A DNA stretch of 64,000 nt, taken from positions 7,754,001-7,818,000 of the forward strand of contig NZ_AP018365.1 of assembly GCF_016756395.1 (NCBI RefSeq). Reading direction: 5' to 3'. The position numbers and the translations under genes were made by a program. This document shows, piece after piece, positions 8,001 to 15,820 of this stretch. The stretch is from Streptomyces sp. SN-593 (lineage in GTDB: Bacteria; Actinomycetota; Actinomycetes; Streptomycetales; Streptomycetaceae). Positions within the stretch are counted from its first letter, which is position 1. The number at the start of each line of letters is the position of its first letter. A model generated the notes under the pieces. The model was not told where the DNA came from. It saw only the letters and a list, made by a program, of their open reading frames with translations, and did not search any database.

Positions 8001-9026
8001 CTACTGCTGGGGAGGGAACTCGGCCGAGCCGCGCTCGATCAGGCGGACGGGCAGCTCGGTGCGGCTCGCGCCGTCCGTGACGATGCCGTCCAGCCGGCGG
8101 AAGAGCTGCTGCGCGGCCACCCGGCCGATCCCGGGCGCGTCCTGGGCGACCACGGTGATCGCCGGGTCCAGCACGTCCGCCAGTTCGAAGTCGTCGAAGC
8201 CGACGAGCGCGATCCGCTCCGGCCGCCCGGCCAGGACCCGCACCGCGGTCACCGTCACCCGGTTGTTCCCCGCGAACAGCGCCGTCACCGGCTCCGCCCC
8301 GCCCAGCATCGCGTCGAGCGCCGCCTCGACCCGCTCCGGCGTGGTGGGGCCCATCGCGTACCACTCCGGCCGCACCTTCAGCCCCGCCGACGCCATCGCC
8401 TCGCGGTACCCCCGCAGGCGCTCGCCCGCGGTGTGGATGCCGGGCTGGTCGCCGATGAACCCGATCCTGCGGTGGCCGTGCGCGATCAGGTGCGCGACGC
8501 CCTCCCGGGTGCCGCCCGCGTTGTCGGTGAGCACCACGTCCGCGTCCAGCCGCCCGGCCGGCCGGTCCACGAAGACCGTCGCGACCCCGGCCGCGATCTC
8601 CGGCAGGAGATAGCGGTGGTCGTCCCCCGCCGGCACCACGACCAGCCCGTCCACCCGCCGCGCGCAGAACGCCAGCACCAGTTCCTGCTCCCTGCGCGGG
8701 TCCTCGGCGCTCGACCCGGTGAACAGCAGCGCGCCGTGCGAGCGGGCCACGTCCTCCACCGCCCGGCTGAGCGCGGCGTAGAAGGGGTCCGCCAGGTCCT
8801 CCAGCACCAGGCCCACGCTGGCCGTGCGCCGGGTCCGCAGGAGGCGCGCGCTGTCGTTGCGCCGGAAGCCCAGCGCGTCGATCGCGGCCTGAACGCGGGC
8901 CGCGGTGTCAGGCGTCACACCGGGTTCCTCGTTCACCACCCGCGACACCGTCTTGAGGCCGACGCCCGCCCGCGCGGCGACATCCTTCATGGTGGGCCGG
9001 GGTGCACGTCCTGGTGTTTGGGTCAC
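8001..9026 (-). CDS. LacI family transcriptional regulator
   Basis: A 341-residue LacI-type repressor. The N-terminal helix-turn-helix TMKDVAARAGVGLKTVSRV is followed by the hinge region and a periplasmic-binding-protein-like sugar domain (VGLVLEDLADPFYAAL to the C terminus). GTG 9026 and ATG 8990 are both possible starts; 8990 would begin just before the helix-turn-helix. Between it and the divergent ROK kinase lies a perfect palindrome, and a possible promoter for this gene (TTGTCC, 16 nt, AATACT) overlaps it, implying autoregulation. The neighbour suggests that the effector is a sugar. Confidence 0.93.
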   Translation of the reverse strand: MTQTPGRAPRPTMKDVAARAGVGLKTVSRVVNEEPGVTPDTAARVQAAIDALGFRRNDSARLLRTRRTASVGLVLEDLADPFYAALSRAVEDVARSHGALLFTGSSAEDPRREQELVLAFCARRVDGLVVVPAGDDHRYLLPEIAAGVATVFVDRPAGRLDADVVLTDNAGGTREGVAHLIAHGHRRIGFIGDQPGIHTAGERLRGYREAMASAGLKVRPEWYAMGPTTPERVEAALDAMLGGAEPVTALFAGNNRVTVTAVRVLAGRPERIALVGFDDFELADVLDPAITVVAQDAPGIGRVAAQQLFRRLDGIVTDGASRTELPVRLIERGSAEFPPQQ

Positions 9027-9055
9027 GGTCGTAGTATTCCCTGCGACAAGAGATG

Positions 9056-9067
9056 GACAACGTTGTC
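9056..9067. promoter_or_regulatory. LacI-type operator palindrome
   Basis: GACAACGTTGTC is a perfect 12-bp palindrome with the central CG typical of LacI-family operators. It lies 30 bp before the LacI gene and overlaps that gene's possible -35 box. It is also at the head of the leader leading to the ROK kinase, so it could control both directions. Confidence 0.65.
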
Positions 9068-9068
9068 A

Positions 9069-9440
9069 CGATCAGGTGAGACTACCCTCGTCCGCACCCT
9101 TGTCGTCAGCGACCCCGCAAGCAGCACAGGACGAACGCCCCGCGACCGAACACCCACGCTCCGCATCCATCCGACCGTCACCGAACGCCCACGGAACACA
9201 CCCCCTCCGACCACCTGGCACCCCGCGCGACGCACCGCCCGACGCGCGCCGCGCCTCCCGACACGCCGCAGGTCACCGCGCGGCACGGCACCCGCAGTCC
9301 GGGGTCCGTGGTCCCGCGGTCCGCACGACGCACCCGCACCATCCGCACGACGCACTCACCACCCGCACTCCCCGCACCGCACCCGCACGACGCACGCACC
9401 ACGACACGCCCACCGCGGGCACCACGTACGCACAACGCAC
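9069..9440 (+). other. Long C/A-rich, G/T-poor leader before the ROK kinase
   Basis: This gap of more than 300 bp holds no convincing gene. From about 9160 the plus strand is strikingly rich in C and A and poor in T, with few G runs. It contains three copies of CCGCACGACGCAC at 9321-9333, 9343-9355 and 9383-9395. As RNA it would be weakly structured and C-rich, the kind of sequence Rho prefers. A promoter for the kinase was not firmly identified. Confidence 0.5.
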
Positions 9441-9457
9441 AAGGAGACGCCGCAGCG

Positions 9458-10423
9458 ATGCACCCTGACAGCGCGACCGGTCCACTCGTGGCCGCACTGG
9501 ACATCGGCGGCACCAAGATCGCCGGAGCCCTCATCGACTCCGAGGGGCGGTTGCTGGCGCGCGCCCTGCGGCCCACGCCCGGCGGACCGGACGGTGAGCT
9601 GGTGATGGGCGCGGTCGACGAGGTGCTCGCCGAACTGCGGGCCGCCCCGCGGTGGGACGGGGTCGTGGCGGTCGGGATCGGCAGCGCCGGACCGGTGGAC
9701 GCGGCGCAGGGGACCGTCAGCCCGGTCAACGTGCCCGGCTGGCGCGAGTTCCCGCTCGTGCCGCGCGTCTCGGCGGCCGTCGGGGGCCTGCCCGTGGTGC
9801 TGACGGGCGACGGCGTCGCGATGACCGCGGCCGAGCACTGGCAGGGTGCCGCCCGCGGCTACGACAACGCGCTGTGCATGGTGGTGTCCACCGGCGTCGG
9901 CGGCGGGCTGGTGCTCGGGGGCGCGCTGCTGCCCGGGCCGACCGGCAACGCCGGGCACATCGGGCACATCAGCGTCGACCTCGACGGCGACCGGTGCCCG
10001 TGCGGGTCGCGCGGCTGCGTGGAGCGGATCGCCAGCGGCCCCAACATCGCCCGCCGCGCCCTCGACGAGGGCTGGCAGCCGCTGCCCGGCGCGGCGCCGA
10101 CGGCCGCGTCCGTCGCGGAGTCGGCCCGCCGGGGGGACGCCGTCGCGCTGGCGTCCTTCGACCGGGCCGCCCAGGCCCTCGCCGCCGCCATCGCGGCGAC
10201 CGCCACGCTGGTGGAGATCCACGTCGCCGTGATCGGCGGCGGCGTCTCCGCGGCCGGCCCGCTGCTCTTCGACCCGCTGCGCGAGCACCTGGCCCGGTAC
10301 GCCACGCTCTCCTTCGCCGCCGGGGTCGACGTGGTGCCGGCGAAGCTCGGTACGGACGCGGGCCTGGTCGGCGCCGCGGCGGCCGCGGCGCAGGCGCTCC
10401 AGCTCTTCCCGACCACGGCGTAG
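9458..10423 (+). CDS. ROK family sugar kinase (glucokinase-like)
   Basis: A 321-residue ROK kinase, predicted to phosphorylate glucose or a related hexose with ATP. ALDIGGTKIAG is the ATP phosphate loop, VSTGVGGGLVLGG the second nucleotide motif, and GHIGHISVD with CPCGSRGCVE the His/Cys zinc site of the family. There is no N-terminal helix-turn-helix, so this is the enzyme type rather than the regulator type. ATG 9458 follows AAGGAG by 11 nt. It is divergent from a LacI regulator and probably under its control. A strong terminator follows immediately. Confidence 0.93.
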   Translation: MHPDSATGPLVAALDIGGTKIAGALIDSEGRLLARALRPTPGGPDGELVMGAVDEVLAELRAAPRWDGVVAVGIGSAGPVDAAQGTVSPVNVPGWREFPLVPRVSAAVGGLPVVLTGDGVAMTAAEHWQGAARGYDNALCMVVSTGVGGGLVLGGALLPGPTGNAGHIGHISVDLDGDRCPCGSRGCVERIASGPNIARRALDEGWQPLPGAAPTAASVAESARRGDAVALASFDRAAQALAAAIAATATLVEIHVAVIGGGVSAAGPLLFDPLREHLARYATLSFAAGVDVVPAKLGTDAGLVGAAAAAAQALQLFPTTA

Positions 10424-10430
10424 GGGCCGC

Positions 10431-10460
10431 GCCCCGGGCCGTCGACGTCCGGCCCGGGGC
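10431..10460 (+). terminator. Terminator hairpin after the ROK kinase
   Basis: Perfect 11-bp arms GCCCCGGGCCG / CGGCCCGGGGC with an 8-nt loop, 7 nt after the stop. A second weaker hairpin (CTGCGGG / CCCGCAG, 10501-10525) lies further on, before the convergent monooxygenase. Confidence 0.75.
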
Positions 10461-10617
10461 CACGCCCCGGGCGGTCGCCTCGCGGTGGGCTTCGGGCCGT
10501 CTGCGGGTTGCCGGGCTGCCCGCAGGGGGTGTCGGGGGCGGCGGTGGGTCCCCGCCCGGCGGGGCGCGGGGGTTCGGATGTCACGTTGCCGGCTGCACTT
10601 GCAGACGGCGTGCGGCT

Positions 10618-11745
10618 TCAGCGGGTCCGCGCGGCGGCGGTGAACAGGGCGATGACGCCCTCGGGGGTGTCGGGGCCGAAGAGGAGCTCGTGGAGTTCGT
10701 CGCCGTCGGCGGCCGCCGCGGCGCTGCGCGGGAAGAGCGCCTGCTCGTAGGCGGTGAGGGCCGCCTCGACGTCGCCGGGGTGCGCCGCGAGCGCGCCGGC
10801 GAGCTCGGCGCCGTCGTACATCGCGAGGTTGGCGCCGTCGCCGTTGGGGGCCGCGAGGTGGGCGGCGTCGCCCAGCAGGGTCACCCCGGAGACGCGGTCC
10901 CAGCGGTGGTCGACGGGTAGGGCGCTGAGGGTGCGCAGGACCGGCGGGGTCTCACCGTCGGTGATCAGCGCGGTCAACTCCGGCGCCCAGCCGTCGAACT
11001 CCCGGGCGATCCGCGCGGCCGCCGCCGTGGGGTCGGCGAAGTCGACCGCGGCGAACCACTCCTGGGACCGCGAGAGCGCCACGTAGGTGTGCAGGGTTCC
11101 ACCGCTCTCCCGGTGCGCCTGGATGCCCTTGCCGGGGGCGGTCGCGAGCAGCGCACCGCCGCCGACGGCCTTCGCGGCCGCGGGGTGCCGGGTGTCGGCG
11201 TCGAAGAGGTAGGTCTCGACGAACGACCTGCCGATGTACGCGGGCCGGGCGCCGGAGACCAGCGGGCGCACCCGGGACCACGCTCCGTCCGCGCCGACCA
11301 GCAGGGACGTGGTGAGGCTGGTGCCGTCGGCGAAGGCCACCTCGTGGCGGCCGCCGCCGAGCGCGCGGACGCCGGTGGCCTTGTGCCCCCAGCGGACGGT
11401 GCCGGCCGGGAGGGAGTCCAGCAGGACCCGGCGCAGCTCGCCGCGCAGCACCTCGGGACGCCCCCGCGAGCTGTCGTCGTCGTACAGCACCGTGCCGTCC
11501 GGGGCGAGCACCCGGGTGGCCTCACGGCCTTCGAGGATGATCCCGCGGAACGCGTCGAACAGGTCCGCGGCCCTGAGCGCGGGTTGGCCGGTGTCGTCGT
11601 GGATGTCGAGCATCCCGCCCTGCGCGCGGGCGGCGGGGGAGGGCTCGGCCTCGTGGACGGTGGCGGGGATGCCGTGGACGTGCAGGACGCGGGCGAGGGT
11701 GAGGCCGCCGAGTCCGGCTCCGATGATCGTGACGTGGGGTGCCAT
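10618..11745 (-). CDS. FAD-dependent monooxygenase, TetX-like
   Basis: A 375-residue class A flavin monooxygenase. IIGAGLGGLTLARVL binds the ADP part of FAD, VGADGAWSRVRPLV is the DG motif, and LLGDAAHLAAPNGDGANLAM is the GD motif contacting the flavin ribityl chain. Members hydroxylate aromatic compounds or antibiotics such as tetracyclines using NAD(P)H and O2; the substrate here is unknown. ATG 11745 has GAGGAG 8 nt before it. It is divergent from a TetR regulator with two dyads between them, so induction by a small molecule is likely. Confidence 0.92.
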   Translation of the reverse strand: MAPHVTIIGAGLGGLTLARVLHVHGIPATVHEAEPSPAARAQGGMLDIHDDTGQPALRAADLFDAFRGIILEGREATRVLAPDGTVLYDDDSSRGRPEVLRGELRRVLLDSLPAGTVRWGHKATGVRALGGGRHEVAFADGTSLTTSLLVGADGAWSRVRPLVSGARPAYIGRSFVETYLFDADTRHPAAAKAVGGGALLATAPGKGIQAHRESGGTLHTYVALSRSQEWFAAVDFADPTAAAARIAREFDGWAPELTALITDGETPPVLRTLSALPVDHRWDRVSGVTLLGDAAHLAAPNGDGANLAMYDGAELAGALAAHPGDVEAALTAYEQALFPRSAAAAADGDELHELLFGPDTPEGVIALFTAAARTR

Positions 11746-11795
11746 GGCTGACTCCTCGGGGTCGGGGCCGCCCCGGAATGCCGGCCGGCCAGGTG

Positions 11796-11829
11796 TGGAA
11801 CGTTGTTCCAATGGTGGAACGGCGCTCCA
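11796..11829. promoter_or_regulatory. Two tandem TetR operator dyads
   Basis: TGGAAC-GTT-GTTCCA (11796-11810, perfect) and TGGAAC-GGC-GCTCCA (11815-11829, one mismatch) are separated by 4 bp, giving 19 bp between centres. They fill the region between the monooxygenase and the TetR gene and end 11 bp before the TetR start. This is a typical site for two TetR dimers controlling both genes. Confidence 0.75.
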
Positions 11830-11840
11830 GTCATGTCAAA

Positions 11841-12569
11841 ATGGCGGGCATGGCAACGCGGACGACCCGCCGCTCGCAGCGGCGCACGGAGGCGCTCTCC
11901 CGGGAGCGCATCGTCGGGGCGGCGGTCGAACTGCTCGACAGCGCGGGCGAGGGCGGACTGACCTTCCGGGCGCTGGCCGAGCGCCTCTCCACCGGGTCCG
12001 GCGCGATCTACTGGCACGTGGCGAACAAGGACGAGCTGCTCGGCGCGGCGACGGACGCCGTGATCGCCGGTGCGCTGCCCGCCGGTCCGGGCGACCCCGC
12101 TGCCGGGCCGCGGGAGGAGATCCGCGCGGTCGCCCTCGGCCTGTTCGTCGCGATCGAGGAGCATCCGTGGCTGGCCACGCAGCTCTCGGCGCAGATGGCG
12201 CGCAACCCGTGGGGGCCGGTCACACCGCGGATCTTCGAGCGGGTCGGGCGGCGGGTGCGCGCGCTGGACGTACCCGAGGAGAACTGGTTCACGGCCACCT
12301 CGGTGCTGGTGCACTACGTCCTCGGCGCCGCCGGCCAGAACGCCGCGAACACCGCGGGCGCCCGGGCGCTGGGTCCGGACGCGGACCGCGCCGCGTTCCT
12401 GGACTCCGTCGCCAAGGCGTGGGAGGACCTGGACCCGGAGGACTACCCGCTGACCCGGGCGGCCGCGGACCAGATCCGCGACCACGACGACCGCGAGCAG
12501 TTCCTGGCCGGTGTGGACCTCGTCCTCGCGGGCGTCATGACGCTGCGGCCCGCCGCTCCGCCGTCCTGA
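11841..12569 (+). CDS. TetR/AcrR family regulator
   Basis: A 242-residue TetR-type repressor. The helix-turn-helix covers about residues 20-65 (RIVGAAVELLDS ... LSTGSGAIYWHVANKDELL). The remainder is a helical ligand-binding and dimer domain of the tetracycline-repressor C-terminal type. ATG 11841 or ATG 11850 could be used; no Shine-Dalgarno is present before either. It should repress itself and the divergent FAD monooxygenase through the two dyads between them. Confidence 0.92.
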   Translation: MAGMATRTTRRSQRRTEALSRERIVGAAVELLDSAGEGGLTFRALAERLSTGSGAIYWHVANKDELLGAATDAVIAGALPAGPGDPAAGPREEIRAVALGLFVAIEEHPWLATQLSAQMARNPWGPVTPRIFERVGRRVRALDVPEENWFTATSVLVHYVLGAAGQNAANTAGARALGPDADRAAFLDSVAKAWEDLDPEDYPLTRAAADQIRDHDDREQFLAGVDLVLAGVMTLRPAAPPS

Positions 12570-12642
12570 GTCAGGCCCCGCGCCCCGCGCCCCCGCCCGC
12601 CGGGCCGGGCGGCCTGGCGGCGGGACCGGCGGGGCGGGACGT

Positions 12643-13866
12643 TCACACGCCGAGCGAGCCCAGGGGGTCGTCCAGGACCGGCTGCCAGGCGAGTTCGGCG
12701 GCGCCGACCAGGCTGTTGTGCTTCAGCGCGCACGCCAGCAGCGGGACGCCTCCGCTGCGCCCCCACAGACTGCGGTCGGCGACGACCGCGCGCAGCCGGT
12801 CGGGATCGGCGTCGAGCAGGTGGCCGTGCAGGCCGCCGAGCAGGATGCGGTCGGGGTTGAGCACGTTGACCAGCCCGGCCAGGCCGGTGCCGAGGCGGTC
12901 AATGAGGGTGTGGGCGGCGCCGCGCACGGCCGGGTCGTCGTACTCCGCGCGCAGGAGGTCCCGGGACTGCTCCAGGAGCGAGACCTCCGGTCCGGCCGGG
13001 CGCCCGGCGGCCTCGATGAAGGCGAGCGGGTCGGCCTCCACGTCGAGGCAGCCGCGCGAGCCGCAGTGGCAGGGCCGTCCGTCCGGACGGACGGTCAGGT
13101 GGCCCACCTCCAGGGCGAGTCCGGCGCTGCCGGTGTGCAGGCGGCCGTCGAGCACCAGGGCGCCGCCGACCCCGCGGTGCCCGGAGGCGACCACCAGCAG
13201 GTGCTGGGCGTCACGGCCGGCGCCGTGGCGGTGCTCGGCGAGCGCCGCCACGTTGACGTCGTTGCCCACGAAGCAGGGCACCGGGCGGCCGCCGGGACCG
13301 GTGATGCCGGCCTTGGACACCTGCTCGGTGAAGACCCTCAGCACCGGCGCGCCGGCCGGCCAGGCCAGGTGCAGCGGGTTGAGCGCGGTGCCCTCCGGCT
13401 CGGCGACCGCGGACGGCACCGCGAGCCCCGCGCCGACGCACTCCCGCCCGTGGGCGCGCAGCAGTTCCGCGCCGGCCGCCACCACCTCGCCGAGGACGTG
13501 CGCCGGGTCGGCCGGGACCGTCATGGAGCCGGGCGAGGTCGCCACCGTCTCGCCGCCGAGGCCGACCAGCGCGGCGCGGAAGCCGTCGGCGTGCACCTGG
13601 GCGGCGAGCGCGACCGGTCCCTCGGGGGCCACTTCCAGCCGGTGCGAGGGGCGGCCCTGCGCGCCGGAGGGCCCGGTCGGCCTGGTGTCGACCCGGATCA
13701 GGCCGAGAGCCTCGAGTTCGGCCGCCACCGCTCCGGCCGTCGCCCTGGTCACACCCAGTTCGGCGGTGAGCAGGGCGCGGGTCGGCGCGCGGCCGGTGTG
13801 TACCAGGCCGAGCGCTGGACCGAGCGCGCCTCGGCCGCGCTCAAGCCTTGTCCGAATCTGTGTCAC
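12643..13866 (-). CDS. ROK family transcriptional regulator
   Basis: A 407-residue ROK-type repressor with an N-terminal winged helix (ALLTAELGVTRATAGAVAAEL) followed by a sugar-kinase-like domain. The zinc site CHCGSRGCLD is present. The sugar-binding half retains GNDVNVAALAEH, but the ATP loop is degenerate, as expected for a regulator. GTG 13866 (or 13869) gives the usual start TQIRTRLERG. Its start lies only about 17 bp from that of the divergent MFS exporter, which it most likely regulates together with itself. Confidence 0.9.
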   Translation of the reverse strand: MTQIRTRLERGRGALGPALGLVHTGRAPTRALLTAELGVTRATAGAVAAELEALGLIRVDTRPTGPSGAQGRPSHRLEVAPEGPVALAAQVHADGFRAALVGLGGETVATSPGSMTVPADPAHVLGEVVAAGAELLRAHGRECVGAGLAVPSAVAEPEGTALNPLHLAWPAGAPVLRVFTEQVSKAGITGPGGRPVPCFVGNDVNVAALAEHRHGAGRDAQHLLVVASGHRGVGGALVLDGRLHTGSAGLALEVGHLTVRPDGRPCHCGSRGCLDVEADPLAFIEAAGRPAGPEVSLLEQSRDLLRAEYDDPAVRGAAHTLIDRLGTGLAGLVNVLNPDRILLGGLHGHLLDADPDRLRAVVADRSLWGRSGGVPLLACALKHNSLVGAAELAWQPVLDDPLGSLGV

Positions 13867-13880
13867 CACTCTATTCTCAC

Positions 13881-13901
13881 TTTGTGCCGACGCTGAACAA
13901 A
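13881..13901. promoter_or_regulatory. Possible ROK operator between regulator and MFS gene
   Basis: TTTGT (13881-13885) and ACAAA (13897-13901) form an inverted repeat around an 11-bp spacer. The region is the most A/T-rich part of this divergent junction. On the minus strand TTTGTT and GAGAAT are spaced like a promoter that would start the ROK mRNA at or near its GTG. The proposal is weak because the MFS start codon lies inside the dyad. Confidence 0.35.
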
Positions 13902-15260
13902 ATAGGGACGGCGCTGTCCCGATCCCACCACACATTCGCCCCCGACCCCGCGCTGCGCGCCCTGCGCGTCGCGTTGACGGTCTTCTTCGCGGTGGACGGG
14001 TTCCTGTTCGCCGGGTGGGTGGTGCGCATCCCCGCGATCAAGGCGCAGGTCGGTGCGTCCGCCGGGCAGTTGGGGCTGGCGCTGCTGGGCGTCTCGGTCG
14101 GGGCCATCGCCACGATGATGCTCACCGGGCGGCTGTGCCGTGCCTTCGGCAACGAGCGGGTGACCGTCGCGACGGCCGCCCTGCTGGCGGTCAGCGTGGC
14201 GCTTCCGCCCCGTACCCACTCGGCCCTCGCCCTCGGCCTGGTGCTGCTGCTCTTCGGCACGTCCTACGGGGGGCTGAACGTCGCGATGAACAGTGTCGCC
14301 GTGGACCTGGTCGCGGCGCTGCGCCGTCCGGTGATGTCCAGCTTCCACGCGGCCTACAGCCTGGGCGGGCTGCTCGGTGCGGGCATCGGCGGGCTGCTGG
14401 CGTCCCACCTGTCGCCCGCCACCCATCTGATGCTGCTCACGCCGATCGGGCTGGTGACGGTGGTGTTCGCGGGGCGGGTGCTGGTGGCGCACCCGCTGAG
14501 TCGGGGGCGGGTGGAGGTGGGCGCCGCGGGTGGGTCGGCCGCGGGGCCGGTGGCCGGTGGTTCGGCGGCGGGCGGGGCGGCCGGTGCGGCGCCGGGTGCT
14601 GAGGTGGCCGGGCGAGGTGGGGTGGGTGGCCGCGGTCGGGGGAGCGGGCGTGGTGACGCGGCCGGGGCGGGGGCGCCCACCACCGGGCGCGCGTCCTCCG
14701 GGCACCGGACCGCCCTGCTCGTCGCCGTGTTCGGCCTGATCGCCGGGTGTTCGGCCTACGGTGAGGGCGCGCTCGCCGAGTGGGGCGCGCTCCACATCCA
14801 GCAGGACCTGCACAACGGGCCCGGGATCGCCGCCGCCGGCTACGCGTGCGTCACCTCGGCGATGACGCTCGGGCGGTTGACCGGAACCGCGCTGCTCACG
14901 CGGCTCGGGCAGAGCCGTGCGCTGGTGCTCGGCGGTCTGACCGCGTGCGTCGGGATGCTGGTGGGCGCGCTCGCGCCGTTCACGGCGCTGGTGATGGTCG
15001 GGTTCGCGTGCACCGGGCTCGGGCTGGCGAACCTCTTCCCCACGGCCATCGCGCGGGCCGGCGCGCTGACCGGTCCGAGCGGTGTCGCCGCGGCGTCCAC
15101 CCTCGGGTACGGCGGGATGCTGCTCGGACCGCCCTCGATCGGGTTCCTGACGGACGCGGTGGGGCTGCCCATCGCGTTGACGACGGTCTCCGCGCTTGCC
15201 GCGGTCGCGGCGGTGATCGCCTGGTCGGTGCGGCATACTTCGGCGCCTCGGGCGGTCTGA
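13884..15260 (+). CDS. MFS transporter with long Gly/Ala-rich central loop
   Basis: A 458-residue major facilitator superfamily permease of the 12-helix type, related to small exporters (FucP/bicyclomycin-like group). The RIPAIKAQVGASAGQLGLALL segment after helix 1 and the GRLCRAFGNERVT loop after helix 2 are family features. The cytoplasmic loop between helices 6 and 7 is expanded by about 65 residues of Gly, Ala and Arg (codons about 14518-14700). GTG 13884 is used for lack of a better start and has no Shine-Dalgarno. It is divergent from a ROK regulator, so the substrate is probably a sugar or related compound. Confidence 0.85.
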   Translation: MPTLNKIGTALSRSHHTFAPDPALRALRVALTVFFAVDGFLFAGWVVRIPAIKAQVGASAGQLGLALLGVSVGAIATMMLTGRLCRAFGNERVTVATAALLAVSVALPPRTHSALALGLVLLLFGTSYGGLNVAMNSVAVDLVAALRRPVMSSFHAAYSLGGLLGAGIGGLLASHLSPATHLMLLTPIGLVTVVFAGRVLVAHPLSRGRVEVGAAGGSAAGPVAGGSAAGGAAGAAPGAEVAGRGGVGGRGRGSGRGDAAGAGAPTTGRASSGHRTALLVAVFGLIAGCSAYGEGALAEWGALHIQQDLHNGPGIAAAGYACVTSAMTLGRLTGTALLTRLGQSRALVLGGLTACVGMLVGALAPFTALVMVGFACTGLGLANLFPTAIARAGALTGPSGVAAASTLGYGGMLLGPPSIGFLTDAVGLPIALTTVSALAAVAAVIAWSVRHTSAPRAV

Positions 15261-15330
15261 GGGGGCGGGGGCCGGGCGGGTCGGCGGTGGCCCGGCTCGG
15301 GTGGGGGTGGGGCGCGTTGGCTGCGGCGGC

Positions 15331-15423
15331 GGGGTTCGGGACTGCATATTTACGGCGCCCGCGGGTCCCTCGTCAGCTTGCCGTTCTTTCCCGCGCCACA
15401 AATATACGAACGTCCCGAACCCC
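15331..15423 (-). repeat. Long inverted repeat, best paired as minus-strand RNA
   Basis: The outer arms GGGGTTCGGGA (15331-15341) and TCCCGAACCCC (15413-15423) are perfect. The inner arms 15344-15358 and 15393-15407 pair at 12 of 15 positions in plus-strand RNA, but in minus-strand RNA all 15 pair because the three C-A mismatches become G-U. The 34-nt loop includes a further CGCGGG / CCCGCG pairing option. The inner sequence resembles the GGCGCGGGGAAC..AAGCC type of intergenic palindrome that I recall as dispersed in Streptomyces chromosomes. It may end transcription from either side or belong to a structured RNA. Confidence 0.6.
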
Positions 15424-15443
15424 GCCCCCTCCGCCCCCGCTCA

Positions 15444-15672
15444 CGTTCCCCGGGGTCCGGTGTCCCGGGGTGGGGTGGGTGGGATGTGGGTGGGTGGGTT
15501 CCCGGCTCGCGTTCCCCGGGGTCCGGTGTCCCGGGGTGGGGTGGGTGGGATGTGGGTGGGTGGGTTCCCCGCTCGCGTTGCCCGGGGTTCCGGTGTTCGG
15601 AGATGGGGGTGGGGGTCCCGCTCGCCTTCCCCGGGGGCCCGGTGTTCGGAGATGTGGGTGGGTGGGCCTCCT
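15444..15672 (+). repeat. 66-bp G-rich tandem repeat
   Basis: Two nearly identical 66-bp units (15444-15509 and 15510-15575), a shortened 49-bp unit (15576-15624) and a partial fourth unit (15625-15672). Each full unit has seven runs of three or four G separated by one to four bases, a strong G-quadruplex pattern on the plus strand, next to a CCCCGGGG palindrome. Confidence 0.8.
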
Positions 15673-15729
15673 GGTTGCTTGTCGGACAAGGGGGGTGCGG
15701 GAGGGCATGTGGGGTGAAAGAGCGCAACT

Positions 15730-15758
15730 TCGACAGGAGTTGTCGGGGCGGCTAGCTT
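15730..15758 (+). promoter_or_regulatory. Promoter of the DUF3291 gene
   Basis: TTCGAC, 17-nt spacer, TAGCTT, about 60 nt before the ATG. A short dyad CAACT / AGTTG overlaps the -35 region. Confidence 0.45.
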
Positions 15759-15820
15759 CTGCTGGTCCTCGGCGCTCGCCGGCGGACGTACACCAGGCAC
15801 CCCCGAACAGGGAGATACGT

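Larger units (their letters stand above)
15261..15820. other. Repeat-rich gap between MFS and DUF3291 genes
   Basis: This 560-bp gap contains a long hairpin (15331-15423), a 66-bp G-rich tandem repeat (15444-15672) and a promoter for the DUF3291 gene. Open frames exist through the repeats on both strands only because 66 is a multiple of three; none is convincing. Confidence 0.7.

Noticed and set aside
3901..11745. Secondary-metabolite cluster (flavin reductase, FAD monooxygenase, regulators, exporters)
   Set aside because: No core biosynthetic enzyme such as PKS, NRPS, terpene cyclase or RiPP machinery occurs, and the genes belong to separate divergent units.
15378..15755. Open frames with 22-residue repeats through the 66-bp array
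   Set aside because: A repeat period divisible by three keeps all frames open. Codon usage is not gene-like and the predicted peptides match nothing I know.
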